A stretch of DNA of 64,000 nt from Sporolactobacillus nakayamae (GCF_900113325.1 NZ_FOOY01000020.1:1-64000); one strand, 5' to 3'; numbered from the stretch's first letter, positions 7,952 through 17,174 are shown. Numbers and translations are program-made. Notes: a model not told the origin generated them from the letters alone.

Positions 7952-9401
7952 CGCCTAATCGATAATAGACGTAGAGACCGATCATACCCAGCAAAATGAA
8001 ACCTGAGCCAAAATAGAGATGAAAAGGGTTCAACTCATGCGTTTGCTTGGTTGTTGTGACCTGCTCTAGTGATTTTTTTGGCTCTGTTTTTGTTTGATGC
8101 TGTTTGGGTTGATTCGTTTCTAATTTTTCAGTATCGGTCTTCGATTTACTTTGTGAGACTCGATTAGGAGCATTCGCTTTTGAGCGTTCAGCGTCGGCCT
8201 TCGATTCATTCTTCGCAGTCAATTGAGACACCAAGTTTGCCTTTTCCTTAGCTGTGCTTCCCCCTTTTAATTGGTCGCTTGCCGGCTGGACCGTTTCCTT
8301 TTTATCCACGGAAGGCCGTGCTGATGATATCGGCTCAGTTGGTGATTCAGTTTGAGCAGTTACGGACTTCGTACTCGTCGAAGAGTCTTGAACAACAGCA
8401 TCGCTTTTTTGTGACTCCTGGCTTGATGTGTTTTCTTTCGCTGGAATTTTTTCTGCATCCAGATTCAATTCGCCTGCAGAAGTATCGCTACTCGGGATCA
8501 TGGTTGCTTCTCTAAAATTAAAGAGCTGATCTCCGTTAGCAAATAAAGAATATGCGGCAAGCGCTTGAAGCACTTGTTCATTAGAGAATGGGTCGTCACT
8601 CTCGCTGAACGCCGCCCATTTGTATCCGCCGTTTGACTTATATTGATCCAAACTATTGACGGGATTATGCCCATTTTTATCAAAATCACCTGATGTCGGA
8701 TCAATCCCCAATGAAGAAAGGGCAATAATCACTTGTGCAGCAGAGTTTGAATTCGGAGAATAGTTGATAAATCCACCGTCCGCCTGCTCAGCGCTTCTCA
8801 AATAGTTAATCGCTTTGTCAATAGAAGGCTTAGCTTGATCCGGGTAACGGGATAAGGCTGTTAAAACCATGCAAGTGGTGTCCACATCGGGGTCGCCATT
8901 AGGATCCCCTGCCCAGCCCCAGCCTCCGGAAATCGTTTGAAGCGGGAGGAGTTTATCAATGAATTGATCAGGAGTCCATAGCGCGTCGCTAGGAATGGTA
9001 TAGTCATCGCTACCTAGCACCATCAGCGCATAGGTAAAATCCATCAGCGATTTAATGGAGGAATCAGTATAAATTGATTGGATTAGATCATGATTTTGAA
9101 AGTTCGTCGGATCTTCGCCAAGGGCTTGAACCACCATCGCGGTTTTATCCAGATCCGTTCCCGACAGCGCTTTAGCACTTACTCGATCCTTCACACTTTC
9201 TAAGTAGGCAGAACGTTCGCTGTCCGTCAATTTACCAATCTTCGCTAATGCAATAACATCCCAGTCTGAGTTCAGTTCAGAATCCTGGATATGCTTTGCC
9301 AAATTGTCCAGATCACTGTTGACGTCCATTGATGCAAAGGACTGCATCGGAAAAAGTAAAAAAACCATACAAAATAATAAAAGTGCAACGTATCTTCGCA
9401 T
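7932..9401 (-). CDS. Surface-anchored alpha/alpha-toroid protein (intrinsic-factor alpha-domain-like)
   Basis: The 489-residue protein has a signal peptide (about 1-24), a domain of prenyltransferase/terpene-cyclase-type alpha-hairpin repeats (about 30-300), a long Ser/Thr/Lys/Gln-rich linker (about 310-450), one membrane helix (about 458-480) and a short basic tail. Repeat hallmarks are GGWGWAGDPNGDPDVDTT, then YLRSAEQADGGFINY and SNGGYKWAAF. There is no cyclase DxDD or LPxTG motif, so an enzymatic role or sortase anchoring is unlikely. Intrinsic factor and transcobalamin pair exactly such a toroid with a DUF4430-like domain. Leading an operon under a cobalamin riboswitch, it is best read as half of an extracellular B12 trap. 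Confidence 0.82.
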   Translation of the reverse strand: MRRYVALLLFCMVFLLFPMQSFASMDVNSDLDNLAKHIQDSELNSDWDVIALAKIGKLTDSERSAYLESVKDRVSAKALSGTDLDKTAMVVQALGEDPTNFQNHDLIQSIYTDSSIKSLMDFTYALMVLGSDDYTIPSDALWTPDQFIDKLLPLQTISGGWGWAGDPNGDPDVDTTCMVLTALSRYPDQAKPSIDKAINYLRSAEQADGGFINYSPNSNSAAQVIIALSSLGIDPTSGDFDKNGHNPVNSLDQYKSNGGYKWAAFSESDDPFSNEQVLQALAAYSLFANGDQLFNFREATMIPSSDTSAGELNLDAEKIPAKENTSSQESQKSDAVVQDSSTSTKSVTAQTESPTEPISSARPSVDKKETVQPASDQLKGGSTAKEKANLVSQLTAKNESKADAERSKANAPNRVSQSKSKTDTEKLETNQPKQHQTKTEPKKSLEQVTTTKQTHELNPFHLYFGSGFILLGMIGLYVYYRLGGVRREI

Positions 9402-9417
9402 ATTCCGTCCTCCCCAT

Positions 9418-9525
9418 CCGCGTGAGTGTTATCCAATCAGAAAGACCTGGCTTAGGACTTCTCCATTACAGTGGCGGGACCGCACAGGATTCTCACCTGT
9501 TTCCATCTCATTGGACGTATTCAAA
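9418..9525 (-). promoter_or_regulatory. Cobalamin riboswitch
   Basis: On the minus strand the leader contains the conserved core blocks GGTGAGAATCCTGTGCGG, TCCCGCCACTGTAATGG and the B12 box AAGTCCTAAGCCAGGTC, in the order and spacing of the cobalamin aptamer. The element ends about 20 bases before the ATG at 9401, where a GGGGAGG ribosome site lies, so translational control by occlusion is plausible. It should repress the toroid/DUF4430/ECF operon when adenosylcobalamin is plentiful. The element is compact, with a short P1-P2 region. Confidence 0.93.
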
Positions 9526-9709
9526 TTTGTAATAACTAATTAACTATCTTTTTGATCTAAATTTGTAACTATTATCTTTGATATTTGTAATATCAATTGA
9601 CAACTTATAATTATTAACATTAAAATTCATTTGAAATACACTAGAAAGCACAACAATCAACATTATAGATTGAATATAGCACAGGTTATTTAAAAATCAA
9701 GGTAAGGAA
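9526..9709. promoter_or_regulatory. AT-rich divergent region upstream of riboswitch and DeoR gene
   Basis: About 180 very AT-rich bases lie between the riboswitch and the DeoR-type regulator. It must hold the promoter of the B12 uptake operon (minus) and that of the regulator (plus), but I could not single out convincing -35/-10 pairs. Confidence 0.3.
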
Positions 9710-10498
9710 GTGATCATTATATCACTCGCATACGAGGCCCGAAAAAAAAGTATTTTGAAGTACCTTGAAAAAGATGGAAAGATTTATGTTCCGAACATTG
9801 CAAAGTTATTGAATGTCTCATCTGAAACGATACGGCGCGATCTCGACAAGCTCGAGCAGGAAGGTCAATTAAAAAAAGTGTATGGCGGCGCCATATTGAA
9901 TCGCCCGTTATCAGTAGAACCTGCCTTTGAACAGAAGATATCCATGAATACAAAGGCAAAAGAGGCTATTGGGAAGCTTGCGGCTTCGCTTATTTCGGAT
10001 GGTGACGTCATTATGATTGGGAATGGAACCACCGCATTGAACATTCTCGACCACATTGGTAATAAGAAAAATATAACCCTAATTACTCATTCAACACCAG
10101 TGATGTTGAAAGCGATGAAACAATTTAACGGTGAGTTAATCTTTATTGGGGGAAAAGTAGATGTAAGGCAACAATCCACACATGGACCGCTTGCTGAAGT
10201 TGAACTGCTTCAATTGAAGGCAAATAAAGCCTTTATTTCTGTCGGCGGGATTTCAGCAACAGATGGGATTACCGACTACGATTTAAATGAGGCAAGTATG
10301 TCCCGCCTGCTCATGCAGCGATCAGAGAAATCAATCGTTTTAGCAGACCATAGTAAAGTTGGAACCACAACCTTTGCACATATTAGTGATTTGAAACATA
10401 TTTCGACACTTGTAACTAATGCCGCATGTCCCACCGGGATGCAACAAGCGCTTAAAGAAAATAACGTACAATTACTTTATCCAAAGCATACGGAATAA
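9710..10498 (+). CDS. DeoR/GlpR-family transcriptional regulator
   Basis: The 262-residue protein has the DeoR architecture: an N-terminal winged helix (about 8-60) with the signature VSSETIRRDLDKLEQEG, and a C-terminal sugar-phosphate sensor domain of isomerase-like fold. The sensor domain carries GNGTTALNIL, GGISATDGITDYDLNEA and VLADHSKVG. The start is GTG at 9710, behind GGTAAGGAAG. It stands alone with its own terminator, 390 bases upstream of the ABC importer operon in the same direction, and probably controls that operon in response to a phosphorylated intermediate. The effector is unknown. Confidence 0.9.
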   Translation: MIIISLAYEARKKSILKYLEKDGKIYVPNIAKLLNVSSETIRRDLDKLEQEGQLKKVYGGAILNRPLSVEPAFEQKISMNTKAKEAIGKLAASLISDGDVIMIGNGTTALNILDHIGNKKNITLITHSTPVMLKAMKQFNGELIFIGGKVDVRQQSTHGPLAEVELLQLKANKAFISVGGISATDGITDYDLNEASMSRLLMQRSEKSIVLADHSKVGTTTFAHISDLKHISTLVTNAACPTGMQQALKENNVQLLYPKHTE

Positions 10499-10532
10499 AA
10501 AAACCAGAATGGACTTCTGGTTTTTGTTTTTT
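10498..10532 (+). terminator. Terminator of the DeoR gene
   Basis: AAAACCAGAA and TTCTGGTTTT pair around a five-base loop and are followed by a T-rich tract, right after the stop codon. Confidence 0.85.
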
Positions 10533-10890
10533 CCAAAAATCAATTTGATGATACAAAAATTCACAAACAAATCATATAAATTCAATTTTAAAACTGTATC
10601 TTACAAAAAAATAAATATTTTTTCTAATTCCAATTCAATTTCCCTCTAAATTATTAATTTCAATGTAAGGTTATTTAACAACATTTATTGACTATTAGAA
10701 GAAACGGTAATAATCTAGTAATAACATTAAGAAAACACAACATAATTCATAATTAATCAAAATAACACAAAACAACCACATTAGCTTTACAATGCTGATA
10801 GACAATAGAATCGTTCTTTATTTATTTAAAGAAGGATTTACATACTATTGTTTGCCGACTTTAATTAACTTTATTGGGAGATGGTTAGGC
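10533..10890 (+). promoter_or_regulatory. AT-rich leader of the ABC importer operon
   Basis: This gap of about 360 bases is extremely AT-rich and holds no recognisable gene. It must contain the operon promoter and probably the DeoR-type operator, but no clear inverted repeat or promoter pair could be fixed. An in-phase extension of the binding-protein frame back to 10792 lacks a ribosome site. Confidence 0.35.
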
Positions 10891-11979
10891 ATGAAGCGAT
10901 TTAGTTCTTTGGGGATAATTACCGTATTAATCTTGTCACTGGTGTTTTCACTATCAGCATGCAGTCAGTCATCTAGCAAATCAGTTGACACAAATTTAAG
11001 TCACAAGGAATTGGTTGCAAAAGCTAAAAAGGAAGGAAAGGTAGTTAGTGTCGGCATGCCGGATTCTTGGGCCAACTGGGTAGAGACTTGGAAAGATATC
11101 AAAACGAATTATGGTATCAACCACACCGATACAGATATGTCCAGTGCTGAAGAAATTGCTAAATTCAAGTCAGACGGCAAAAATGGTACAGCAGATATCG
11201 GAGACGTCGGCGTCAGCTTTGGACCCGTCGCAGTAAAAGAAAATCTTGTTCTGCCATACAAAACACACTATTGGAACAGCATCCCCTCTTGGGCGAAAGA
11301 CAAAGACGGAAAATGGGTCGGCGAGTACTATGGAACGATCGCCTTCCTGACAGACAAGAAAAATGTTAAGAATGCACCAAAATCTTGGGCAGACCTGATG
11401 AGTGGCAAATATAAGGTCGATGTCTTCGATCCGACAAAGGCAACTGAATCACAGTTTGGTGTTCTTGCGGCCTCCCTTGCCAATGGCGGCAGTGCCAGCA
11501 ACATAAAACCCGGACTTGCTTACTTCAAGAAGATTGCTCAGCAAGGGCGGCTTTCAAGCAATAAAATTGACGTTTCATCCCTTGAAAAAGGCGAAATTGA
11601 TGTTGCAGTACTATGGGATTTCAATGCTCTTGGCTATCGTGATCAAGTCGATCGCAGCCGTTTTGAAGTCACGATTCCAAAAGAAGCTTCGGCATCAAGC
11701 TGCTATGTATCCGTGATTAACAAAAATGCACCTCATCCATATTCTGCAATGCTTGCACGGGACTATATTCTTTCTGATAAAGGTCAGATTAATCTTGCTA
11801 AAGGTTATGCACGCCCCATTCGTTCGGATGTGAAACTCCCGGCAGAGGTAAAGAATAAACTGCTGCCTGCTTCCGAATATAAAACCACAACACATATTAC
11901 CGACTACAAAGATTGGGACAAGACAGCTGCTGCGCTTCCTCAGCTCTGGCAACAAGAGGTAATGGCAAATGCAAAATAA
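10891..11979 (+). CDS. ABC transporter substrate-binding lipoprotein
   Basis: This extracellular solute-binding protein of 362 residues is of the iron/polyamine/phosphonate (PotD/PhnS-like) group. The start is ATG 10891 behind GGGAGATGG. It begins with a signal peptide and lipobox LSACSQ, so it is anchored by lipidation after cleavage before the cysteine. It then shows the typical LVAKAKKEGKVVSVGMPDSW start of the mature domain and NAPKSWADLMSGKYK in the middle. It is the first gene of a six-gene operon with two permeases, an ATPase and two hydrolases. The hydrolases point to a phosphorus-containing ligand; the exact ligand cannot be read from sequence. Confidence 0.9.
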   Translation: MKRFSSLGIITVLILSLVFSLSACSQSSSKSVDTNLSHKELVAKAKKEGKVVSVGMPDSWANWVETWKDIKTNYGINHTDTDMSSAEEIAKFKSDGKNGTADIGDVGVSFGPVAVKENLVLPYKTHYWNSIPSWAKDKDGKWVGEYYGTIAFLTDKKNVKNAPKSWADLMSGKYKVDVFDPTKATESQFGVLAASLANGGSASNIKPGLAYFKKIAQQGRLSSNKIDVSSLEKGEIDVAVLWDFNALGYRDQVDRSRFEVTIPKEASASSCYVSVINKNAPHPYSAMLARDYILSDKGQINLAKGYARPIRSDVKLPAEVKNKLLPASEYKTTTHITDYKDWDKTAAALPQLWQQEVMANAK

Positions 11980-12802
11980 ATTGGTCTTTATGATGATTGA
12001 CGGGCTAAGGCTCGATAAGGCTCGTGCGCATATGGGCTTCATGGAACATCTCGTGGAGCAAAAAAAATCAGCTTTTTATCAAGTCCACACTCAGCTGCCA
12101 AGTCTATCAAGACCGATGTACGAACTGCTGCTTACTGGTGTTGTCCCTGTGGAAAGTCAAATTGTCTCTAATCTTTCCGTACAGGAATCAAAAGAAGAGA
12201 GTTTGTTCCATCTGACATCAAAAAATCACTTGGTTAATGCCACCGCTTCTTATTACTGGGTTAGTGAATTGTACGAGCATGCTCCATTCAGAATTTTTCA
12301 GGATCGGATTCAGCATCATCCGGATCATCCGATTCAGCACGGTATCTTTTATATGCAGGATGATTATCCTGACTCCCACCTGCTAATGGATGCCAACTAT
12401 TTGTTTGATACGTATGAACCGGATTTTCTCTATATTCATTCGATGAATGTCGATGACGCAGGGCATAAATATAAACCAGATACTTTTGAGTATTGTAATA
12501 AGGTTGCTGAAATTGATAACATCCTTTCGCTTTGTATCCCGAAATGGATCGATGCAGGCTACCAAGTCATAGTTACTGCAGATCATGGTATGAATTCACT
12601 AGGATTTCACGGCGGTACTTCTAACGAAGAACGTCAGGTACCCCTCTATCTCATTTCAGATAAAGTAGCAATGGAGGAGCACAGTGATCATTTCATATCA
12701 CAATTGATGATTGCGCCGCTCGCATGTCATTTGATGCAAATTGAAAAATCGGAAAAGATGCAGGAGCTAACTATCCCTGGTTTAAAAACAGGAGTGAATT
12801 AA
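11969..12802 (+). CDS. Alkaline-phosphatase-superfamily phosphodiesterase/phosphonate hydrolase
   Basis: The 277-residue protein belongs to the nucleotide pyrophosphatase/phosphodiesterase branch of the alkaline phosphatase superfamily. Metal-binding landmarks are the N-terminal MMIDGLRLD, the nucleophile region LPSLSRPMYE, HSMNVDDAGHKY and TADHGMNSLGFHGG. No signal peptide is seen, so it acts in the cytosol on what the importer brings in. It overlaps the binding-protein gene by 11 bases and abuts the first permease. Phosphonoacetate hydrolase and other phosphonate or phosphodiester hydrolases belong to this superfamily; which reaction applies is open. Confidence 0.82.
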   Translation: MQNKLVFMMIDGLRLDKARAHMGFMEHLVEQKKSAFYQVHTQLPSLSRPMYELLLTGVVPVESQIVSNLSVQESKEESLFHLTSKNHLVNATASYYWVSELYEHAPFRIFQDRIQHHPDHPIQHGIFYMQDDYPDSHLLMDANYLFDTYEPDFLYIHSMNVDDAGHKYKPDTFEYCNKVAEIDNILSLCIPKWIDAGYQVIVTADHGMNSLGFHGGTSNEERQVPLYLISDKVAMEEHSDHFISQLMIAPLACHLMQIEKSEKMQELTIPGLKTGVN

Positions 12803-13636
12803 ATGAGATATACACGGTTTAAGAACTTTTTAGTACTGCTTCCATTTATCATCATTTTTGCAGCAGTCCTGCTGATCCCCTTTATTATGATGGCGATCAG
12901 CAGTTTTTTTCAAGATAATACCAGTTCATTTTCGTTTTATAACTTTCATTTGATTTTCACCCAGAAATTCTATTATATAGCAATCACAAACAGCATCAAT
13001 CTTTCTTTATTTTCAAGTATTATCGGTTCATTCTTGGGGCTTTTTGTCACTTATGCCATCACTAAATTGGCTCATCAAACTCAAAACCGATTATTGCTTA
13101 TTTTAAATGCAACATCTAACTTTGCAGGTGTTCCGCTTGCCTTTGCTTTTATTATTTTGCTCGGCAACAGCGGATTTATCACACTTATGCTCAAGTATGT
13201 ACACATTCAATTCAATTTGTATACATGGATGGGGCTAATCCTGGTGTATGTTTATTTTCAGCTTCCGCTCGCAATTATGCTCTTCTATCCGGTATTTAAC
13301 GGGATTGATCAGCGTTGGAAAGAAGCTGCATATTTACTCGGTGCCAGCAACCGCAGATATTGGCTGAAAATTGTGATTCCCTATCTACTTCCAAGCTTCT
13401 TTGGTACACTGACCATTTTATTTGCAAATGCTATGGGCGCTTATGCAACGGCTTATGCACTCACAGGCGGAAGCTTTAATCTGATGTCAACCCGAATAGG
13501 CGCCCTCACCTCAGGTGATATCAACGTAATGCCGAACTTGGGCAGTGCAATGGCTTTGATTCTTGCGCTGACCATGATTATTGCACTCTTTATTAATCAA
13601 ATCATTTTGAAGAAGCTGCGGAGGGATATCGGATGA
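12803..13636 (+). CDS. ABC transporter permease 1
   Basis: This inner-membrane permease of 277 residues has six hydrophobic segments and the PotB/PhnU-like layout. The conserved EAA loop that docks the ATPase reads WKEAAYLLGASNRRYWLKIVIP at about residues 170-190, here quoted in part. It follows the hydrolase stop directly and overlaps the second permease by four bases, so the pair is translated together. Confidence 0.9.
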   Translation: MRYTRFKNFLVLLPFIIIFAAVLLIPFIMMAISSFFQDNTSSFSFYNFHLIFTQKFYYIAITNSINLSLFSSIIGSFLGLFVTYAITKLAHQTQNRLLLILNATSNFAGVPLAFAFIILLGNSGFITLMLKYVHIQFNLYTWMGLILVYVYFQLPLAIMLFYPVFNGIDQRWKEAAYLLGASNRRYWLKIVIPYLLPSFFGTLTILFANAMGAYATAYALTGGSFNLMSTRIGALTSGDINVMPNLGSAMALILALTMIIALFINQIILKKLRRDIG

Positions 13637-14421
13637 GCGAAGGCAGGAAATGGCCGTTTTATCTAATTGTTATTTTGTTAGCACTCTATCTCATCATTCC
13701 GCTCTTTGTAACATTAATTTACTCATTGGCAACCTCATGGTCCACAACGATCCTTCCATCGGGGCTGACATTAAAATGGTATGCAAGTATGTTCGAAGAC
13801 CCAACCTTCATCAACGCATTAATTCGTACACTACTATTGATCCTTGTATCAATGGCAGTCGTATTAATTGTAATGATTCCAACTGTTGTCATTGTTAGCA
13901 TGCACTTTCCACGGTTGGAAAAGCTGTTTCAGAGTATTGTATTGCTCCCCTATGCAATGCCAGGCATCATTCTTGCTTCTGGGTTGCTGCAAACATACTC
14001 AAGCCTTGAGATTCCGAAACTTATTCTTGTTGGCGGTGCCTATTTTATTGTTGTCATGCCTTATATGTATCAGGGGATTCGTAACAGCCTTCAAAGCGTA
14101 AACATGATCCCTATGATCGAGGCAGCTGAGCTGCTCGGGTCAAATCAACTTAAAATATTTTTCAGCATCATCATTCCGAATATTAAAAAAGGTATTCTTG
14201 TTTCTTCACTTTTATCATTTTCAATTCTTTTTGGCGAATTTACATTGACTAACCTTGTTGTCGGCGGTAATTATGAAACAATACAAATTTATTTGTTCCG
14301 AGTTATGCAAGTCAGCGGTCACATTTCGAGTGCAGTCGTCATCGCGTATCTCTTTGTTCTGTCACTATTAAGCTTACTAATCATTCTGTTTACAAATGGT
14401 AAAAAGAAAAAGCAAGTATAA
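13633..14421 (+). CDS. ABC transporter permease 2
   Basis: The second permease of the importer has 262 residues and about six membrane segments (PotC/PhnV-like). Its EAA loop is IEAAELLGSNQLKIFFSII near residue 160. It starts inside the end of the first permease gene (ATGA overlap). About 60 bases separate it from the ATPase gene, with no terminator seen. Confidence 0.9.
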   Translation: MSEGRKWPFYLIVILLALYLIIPLFVTLIYSLATSWSTTILPSGLTLKWYASMFEDPTFINALIRTLLLILVSMAVVLIVMIPTVVIVSMHFPRLEKLFQSIVLLPYAMPGIILASGLLQTYSSLEIPKLILVGGAYFIVVMPYMYQGIRNSLQSVNMIPMIEAAELLGSNQLKIFFSIIIPNIKKGILVSSLLSFSILFGEFTLTNLVVGGNYETIQIYLFRVMQVSGHISSAVVIAYLFVLSLLSLLIILFTNGKKKKQV

Positions 14422-14480
14422 CGACAAAGAAAACAAGACCAATTTTTTCCGGAACTATTTTCTTGTAGAGGTGGTTGACC

Positions 14481-15497
14481 ATGAATTACTTAGAAATCCA
14501 GAACCTTACTCAATCCTATCAAAACACACAGATACTCAAAAATTTATCGATCAATGTTGAGAAGGGAAAATTTATTAGTTTACTTGGTCCAAGCGGCTGC
14601 GGCAAGTCCACGCTGCTGCGTTCGATATGCGGTCTGATTAAAACGGACAGTGGAAAAATACTTGTTGACGGTAAGGACATTACCAACGAAAGTGTACAAC
14701 AACGGAACATCGGTATGGTGTTTCAGTCCTATGCGCTGTTTCCCAATATGACAGTTTATGAAAATATCGCTTTTGGTTTAAAGGTTAAAAAACTGAAGGC
14801 AAATGAGATAAAGAAAAAAGTGATGTACTATCTAGATCTCGTCAGCTTGACCGGCAAAGAAAACCGTTATCCAAACGAACTTTCAGGCGGTCAACAGCAA
14901 CGTGTCGCTCTCGCTCGAGCAATTGTTACCCAACCAAAGATATTGCTTCTTGACGAACCACTAAGTGCACTGGATGCTCAGATTCGGAGAAGATTAAGAA
15001 ATCAAATTCGTGAATTACAACAAAAATTAAAAATAACCGTTTTATTCGTTACTCATGATCAAGAAGAAGCCATCGCCATCTCTGATCATATTTTTGTGAT
15101 GAATAATGGCAAATTCGAACAATCGGACACGCCTGAAAATCTGTACTTGCGACCAAAGACGAAATTTGTCGCTAGTTTCATTGGTCATTATAATGTAGTG
15201 TCTGATCAGCAATTAACTCAAATCGTTTCAGACACGAATCAAATTGGAAAAGCAAACTTTTATGCAATTCGTCCGGAAGCATTCATGACCCACCCTGTTC
15301 CAGACACAGAATGTTACACGGTCAAAGGTGTTATCGAAAATAAGAAGATCACGGGGAATACCATTCGTTACGCGATTGATGTTCAAAATGTTCCATTGAC
15401 TTTTGAAGTGCTGCATCAACAAGAATCACATACAGAACCCGGTCAAGGAGCAACGCTTTATCTGCGAAGATCTGACATTCTGCCTCTGACAAATTAA
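14481..15497 (+). CDS. ABC transporter ATP-binding protein (PotA-like)
   Basis: This ATPase energises the importer. Walker A is GPSGCGKST (about residue 37), the Q-loop lies in MVFQSYALFPNM, the signature is LSGGQQQRVALARA, Walker B is LLLDEPLSALD and the switch histidine is in VTHDQEEAIAI. A C-terminal TOBE-like regulatory domain follows, as in spermidine/putrescine, iron and 2-aminoethylphosphonate ATPases. ATG 14481 is chosen because AGAGGTGG sits at the right distance; TTG 14475 is possible. Total length of 338 residues is normal. Confidence 0.93.
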   Translation: MNYLEIQNLTQSYQNTQILKNLSINVEKGKFISLLGPSGCGKSTLLRSICGLIKTDSGKILVDGKDITNESVQQRNIGMVFQSYALFPNMTVYENIAFGLKVKKLKANEIKKKVMYYLDLVSLTGKENRYPNELSGGQQQRVALARAIVTQPKILLLDEPLSALDAQIRRRLRNQIRELQQKLKITVLFVTHDQEEAIAISDHIFVMNNGKFEQSDTPENLYLRPKTKFVASFIGHYNVVSDQQLTQIVSDTNQIGKANFYAIRPEAFMTHPVPDTECYTVKGVIENKKITGNTIRYAIDVQNVPLTFEVLHQQESHTEPGQGATLYLRRSDILPLTN

Positions 15498-15559
15498 TAC
15501 AATAATTACTTCTAAACACGATCGAAGAACGATCTTATTATTATTCAGGAGACGATAAC

Positions 15560-16354
15560 ATGCCGTTTGATACGCACAACCATACAAAATTCTCATTTGA
15601 TGCTGAAATGGGAATTGAGGAGGCAATCAAACAAGGAAAGAACAATCACTTAAATCTGATTATCACCGATCACTATGATCTGAACGAATTGGATAAAAAC
15701 GGAGAGACAATTGAATTTCCACTAGACAATTATTTTCAAGAGTATGCAGCTTATAGAAATGATCATCTTCTGATTGGAATTGAATTGGGGCTAGATAATC
15801 GTACAAAGTATATTATACGTAACCGCCAAATTATCGAATCTCATCCTTTTGATTTTGTCATTGGTTCCGTACATAACATTCAGGACTATGATATTTTAAA
15901 TGACCAATCCAAAAACTTTTTATCCAAGCCGGATTTTTTTGCCCGCTATCTTGTTTATGCAGAGCATACGGTGAATAAGAACCCATTTATCGATACATTT
16001 GCTCATATTGACTATCCCTGTCGATATCTTGAATACAGTGACAATGTTCTTCGTTATGATGACTTTCCAATGTTAATCGACAATTTCCTTACTGCATTGA
16101 TCTTGCACGATATCTGTCTCGAAATAAATCTAAGACTGATCGGAAAACAAGCGTTCTATGACGGACTTTCCAGCATTGTTCAAAGATATGCCGAGCTTGG
16201 CGGAAAATATGTGACCATCGGCGGAGATAATCATACACCAGATACTATTGGCAACAAGTATTCATTAGGATTGAAAATAGCTCTAGATGCACATCTCACA
16301 CCTGTCTATTTTAAAAATAGGAGACGAATGATCGATAATACTGTGTATAAATAA
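15560..16354 (+). CDS. PHP-domain phosphoesterase, HisJ-like
   Basis: The 264-residue protein is a PHP-fold metal-dependent phosphoesterase related to histidinol phosphatase HisJ. All metal-ligand motifs are present in order: DTHNHTKFSFD, ITDHYD, GIELG, VIGSVHN, FAHIDYP and GGDNHTP. It is the last gene of the importer operon, 62 bases after the ATPase with its own AGGAGACG ribosome site. With no histidine genes nearby, it more likely removes phosphate from the imported compound or its hydrolysis product than makes histidinol. The operon ends in a terminator just downstream. Confidence 0.85.
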   Translation: MPFDTHNHTKFSFDAEMGIEEAIKQGKNNHLNLIITDHYDLNELDKNGETIEFPLDNYFQEYAAYRNDHLLIGIELGLDNRTKYIIRNRQIIESHPFDFVIGSVHNIQDYDILNDQSKNFLSKPDFFARYLVYAEHTVNKNPFIDTFAHIDYPCRYLEYSDNVLRYDDFPMLIDNFLTALILHDICLEINLRLIGKQAFYDGLSSIVQRYAELGGKYVTIGGDNHTPDTIGNKYSLGLKIALDAHLTPVYFKNRRRMIDNTVYK

Positions 16355-16378
16355 CGATTACTTCAACTTTAAAATGGC

Positions 16379-16430
16379 ACCTGTAGTTAGGACACTTGAA
16401 AAAGAGTGTTTTATCTACAGGTATTTTTAT
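16379..16430 (+). terminator. Terminator of the ABC importer operon
   Basis: ACCTGTAG and CTACAGGT form the outer stem, and ACACT/AGTGT form an inner stem. The hairpin is followed by ATTTTTAT. Confidence 0.7.
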
Positions 16431-16495
16431 ATACACTTGGATTTCAATATAATGAACCCAAGAATTGGTATGTCAACACTAAATCGAACAAATTT

Positions 16496-16777
16496 TTAAA
16501 GGTGTCTCAGCTTGTATTCAGTCGGTGTTAGATAGTCTAGCGAGCCATGGATACGAATATTATTGAACAAGTTAACATAATCGAATAATTCAAGATCAAG
16601 AACGTGTTGGTTAGGGAAAATACGTCCGCTAATGAATTCAGTTTTGATGGTCTTAAATGTCGCTTCACGGGCGGCATTATCATGAGGAGTGCCTTTGTGA
16701 TTCAATGATCGTTTGATTTGAAATAGTGTAAGTTGAGGATCTAGAGGCATGACTTCTTTCAAAAAGCATCGCATCAA
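16496..16777 (-). pseudogene. IS3-family transposase, C-terminal remnant
   Basis: About 90 codons match the end of the integrase-like domain of IS3/IS150 transposases: NHKGTPHDNAAREATFKTIK, EFISGRIFP, then NNIRIHGSLDYLTPTEY. The start of the transposase and the rest of the element are missing, and the bases upstream (to about 16950) have no coding sense. It marks the left border of an accessory island. Confidence 0.8.
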
Positions 16778-16952
16778 AGTTTTTTGAGTAGCAACAAGTT
16801 TGTCATGCCTCTCCCCATGTAAAGACGACGCTACAACTGGAAATGAAGTGACCCACTTTTGATACGTATCAGCACATCAATCATCTTCAGATTCAAAGAT
16901 AACGCACCACTCCCGATCAGCCTATCGAAAATAGGAACGATGAACTTACTGT

Positions 16953-17174
16953 TTATATTTTAGGGGATTTTACAGCAACAAGTTTTCTTGAAACACCATT
17001 TTGTCTTAGTAATCCCTTACGATAAAAAGCACGATCATTTTTCTTAATTGTATCCAGCACAATAGCAGCTGATTCATTCGATTCATCATTATAAAATTTT
17101 ATCATCTTTTCAAGCTCTCCGTCTTTCCCTAAACCGACGATTTCAATGCCGTCTTTTAATTTAAACTCATCCAT
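16953..17174 (-). CDS. Small protein downstream of the DUF4062 gene
   Basis: The 73-residue acidic and lysine-rich protein is not recognised. It overlaps the end of the DUF4062 gene by eight bases, and its ribosome site (GGTGGGAT) lies inside that gene, so it is translationally coupled and probably acts with it. It begins MDEFKLKDGIEIVGLGKDGE and has no signal, helix or known motif that I can identify. Confidence 0.6.
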   Translation of the reverse strand: MDEFKLKDGIEIVGLGKDGELEKMIKFYNDESNESAAIVLDTIKKNDRAFYRKGLLRQNGVSRKLVAVKSPKI

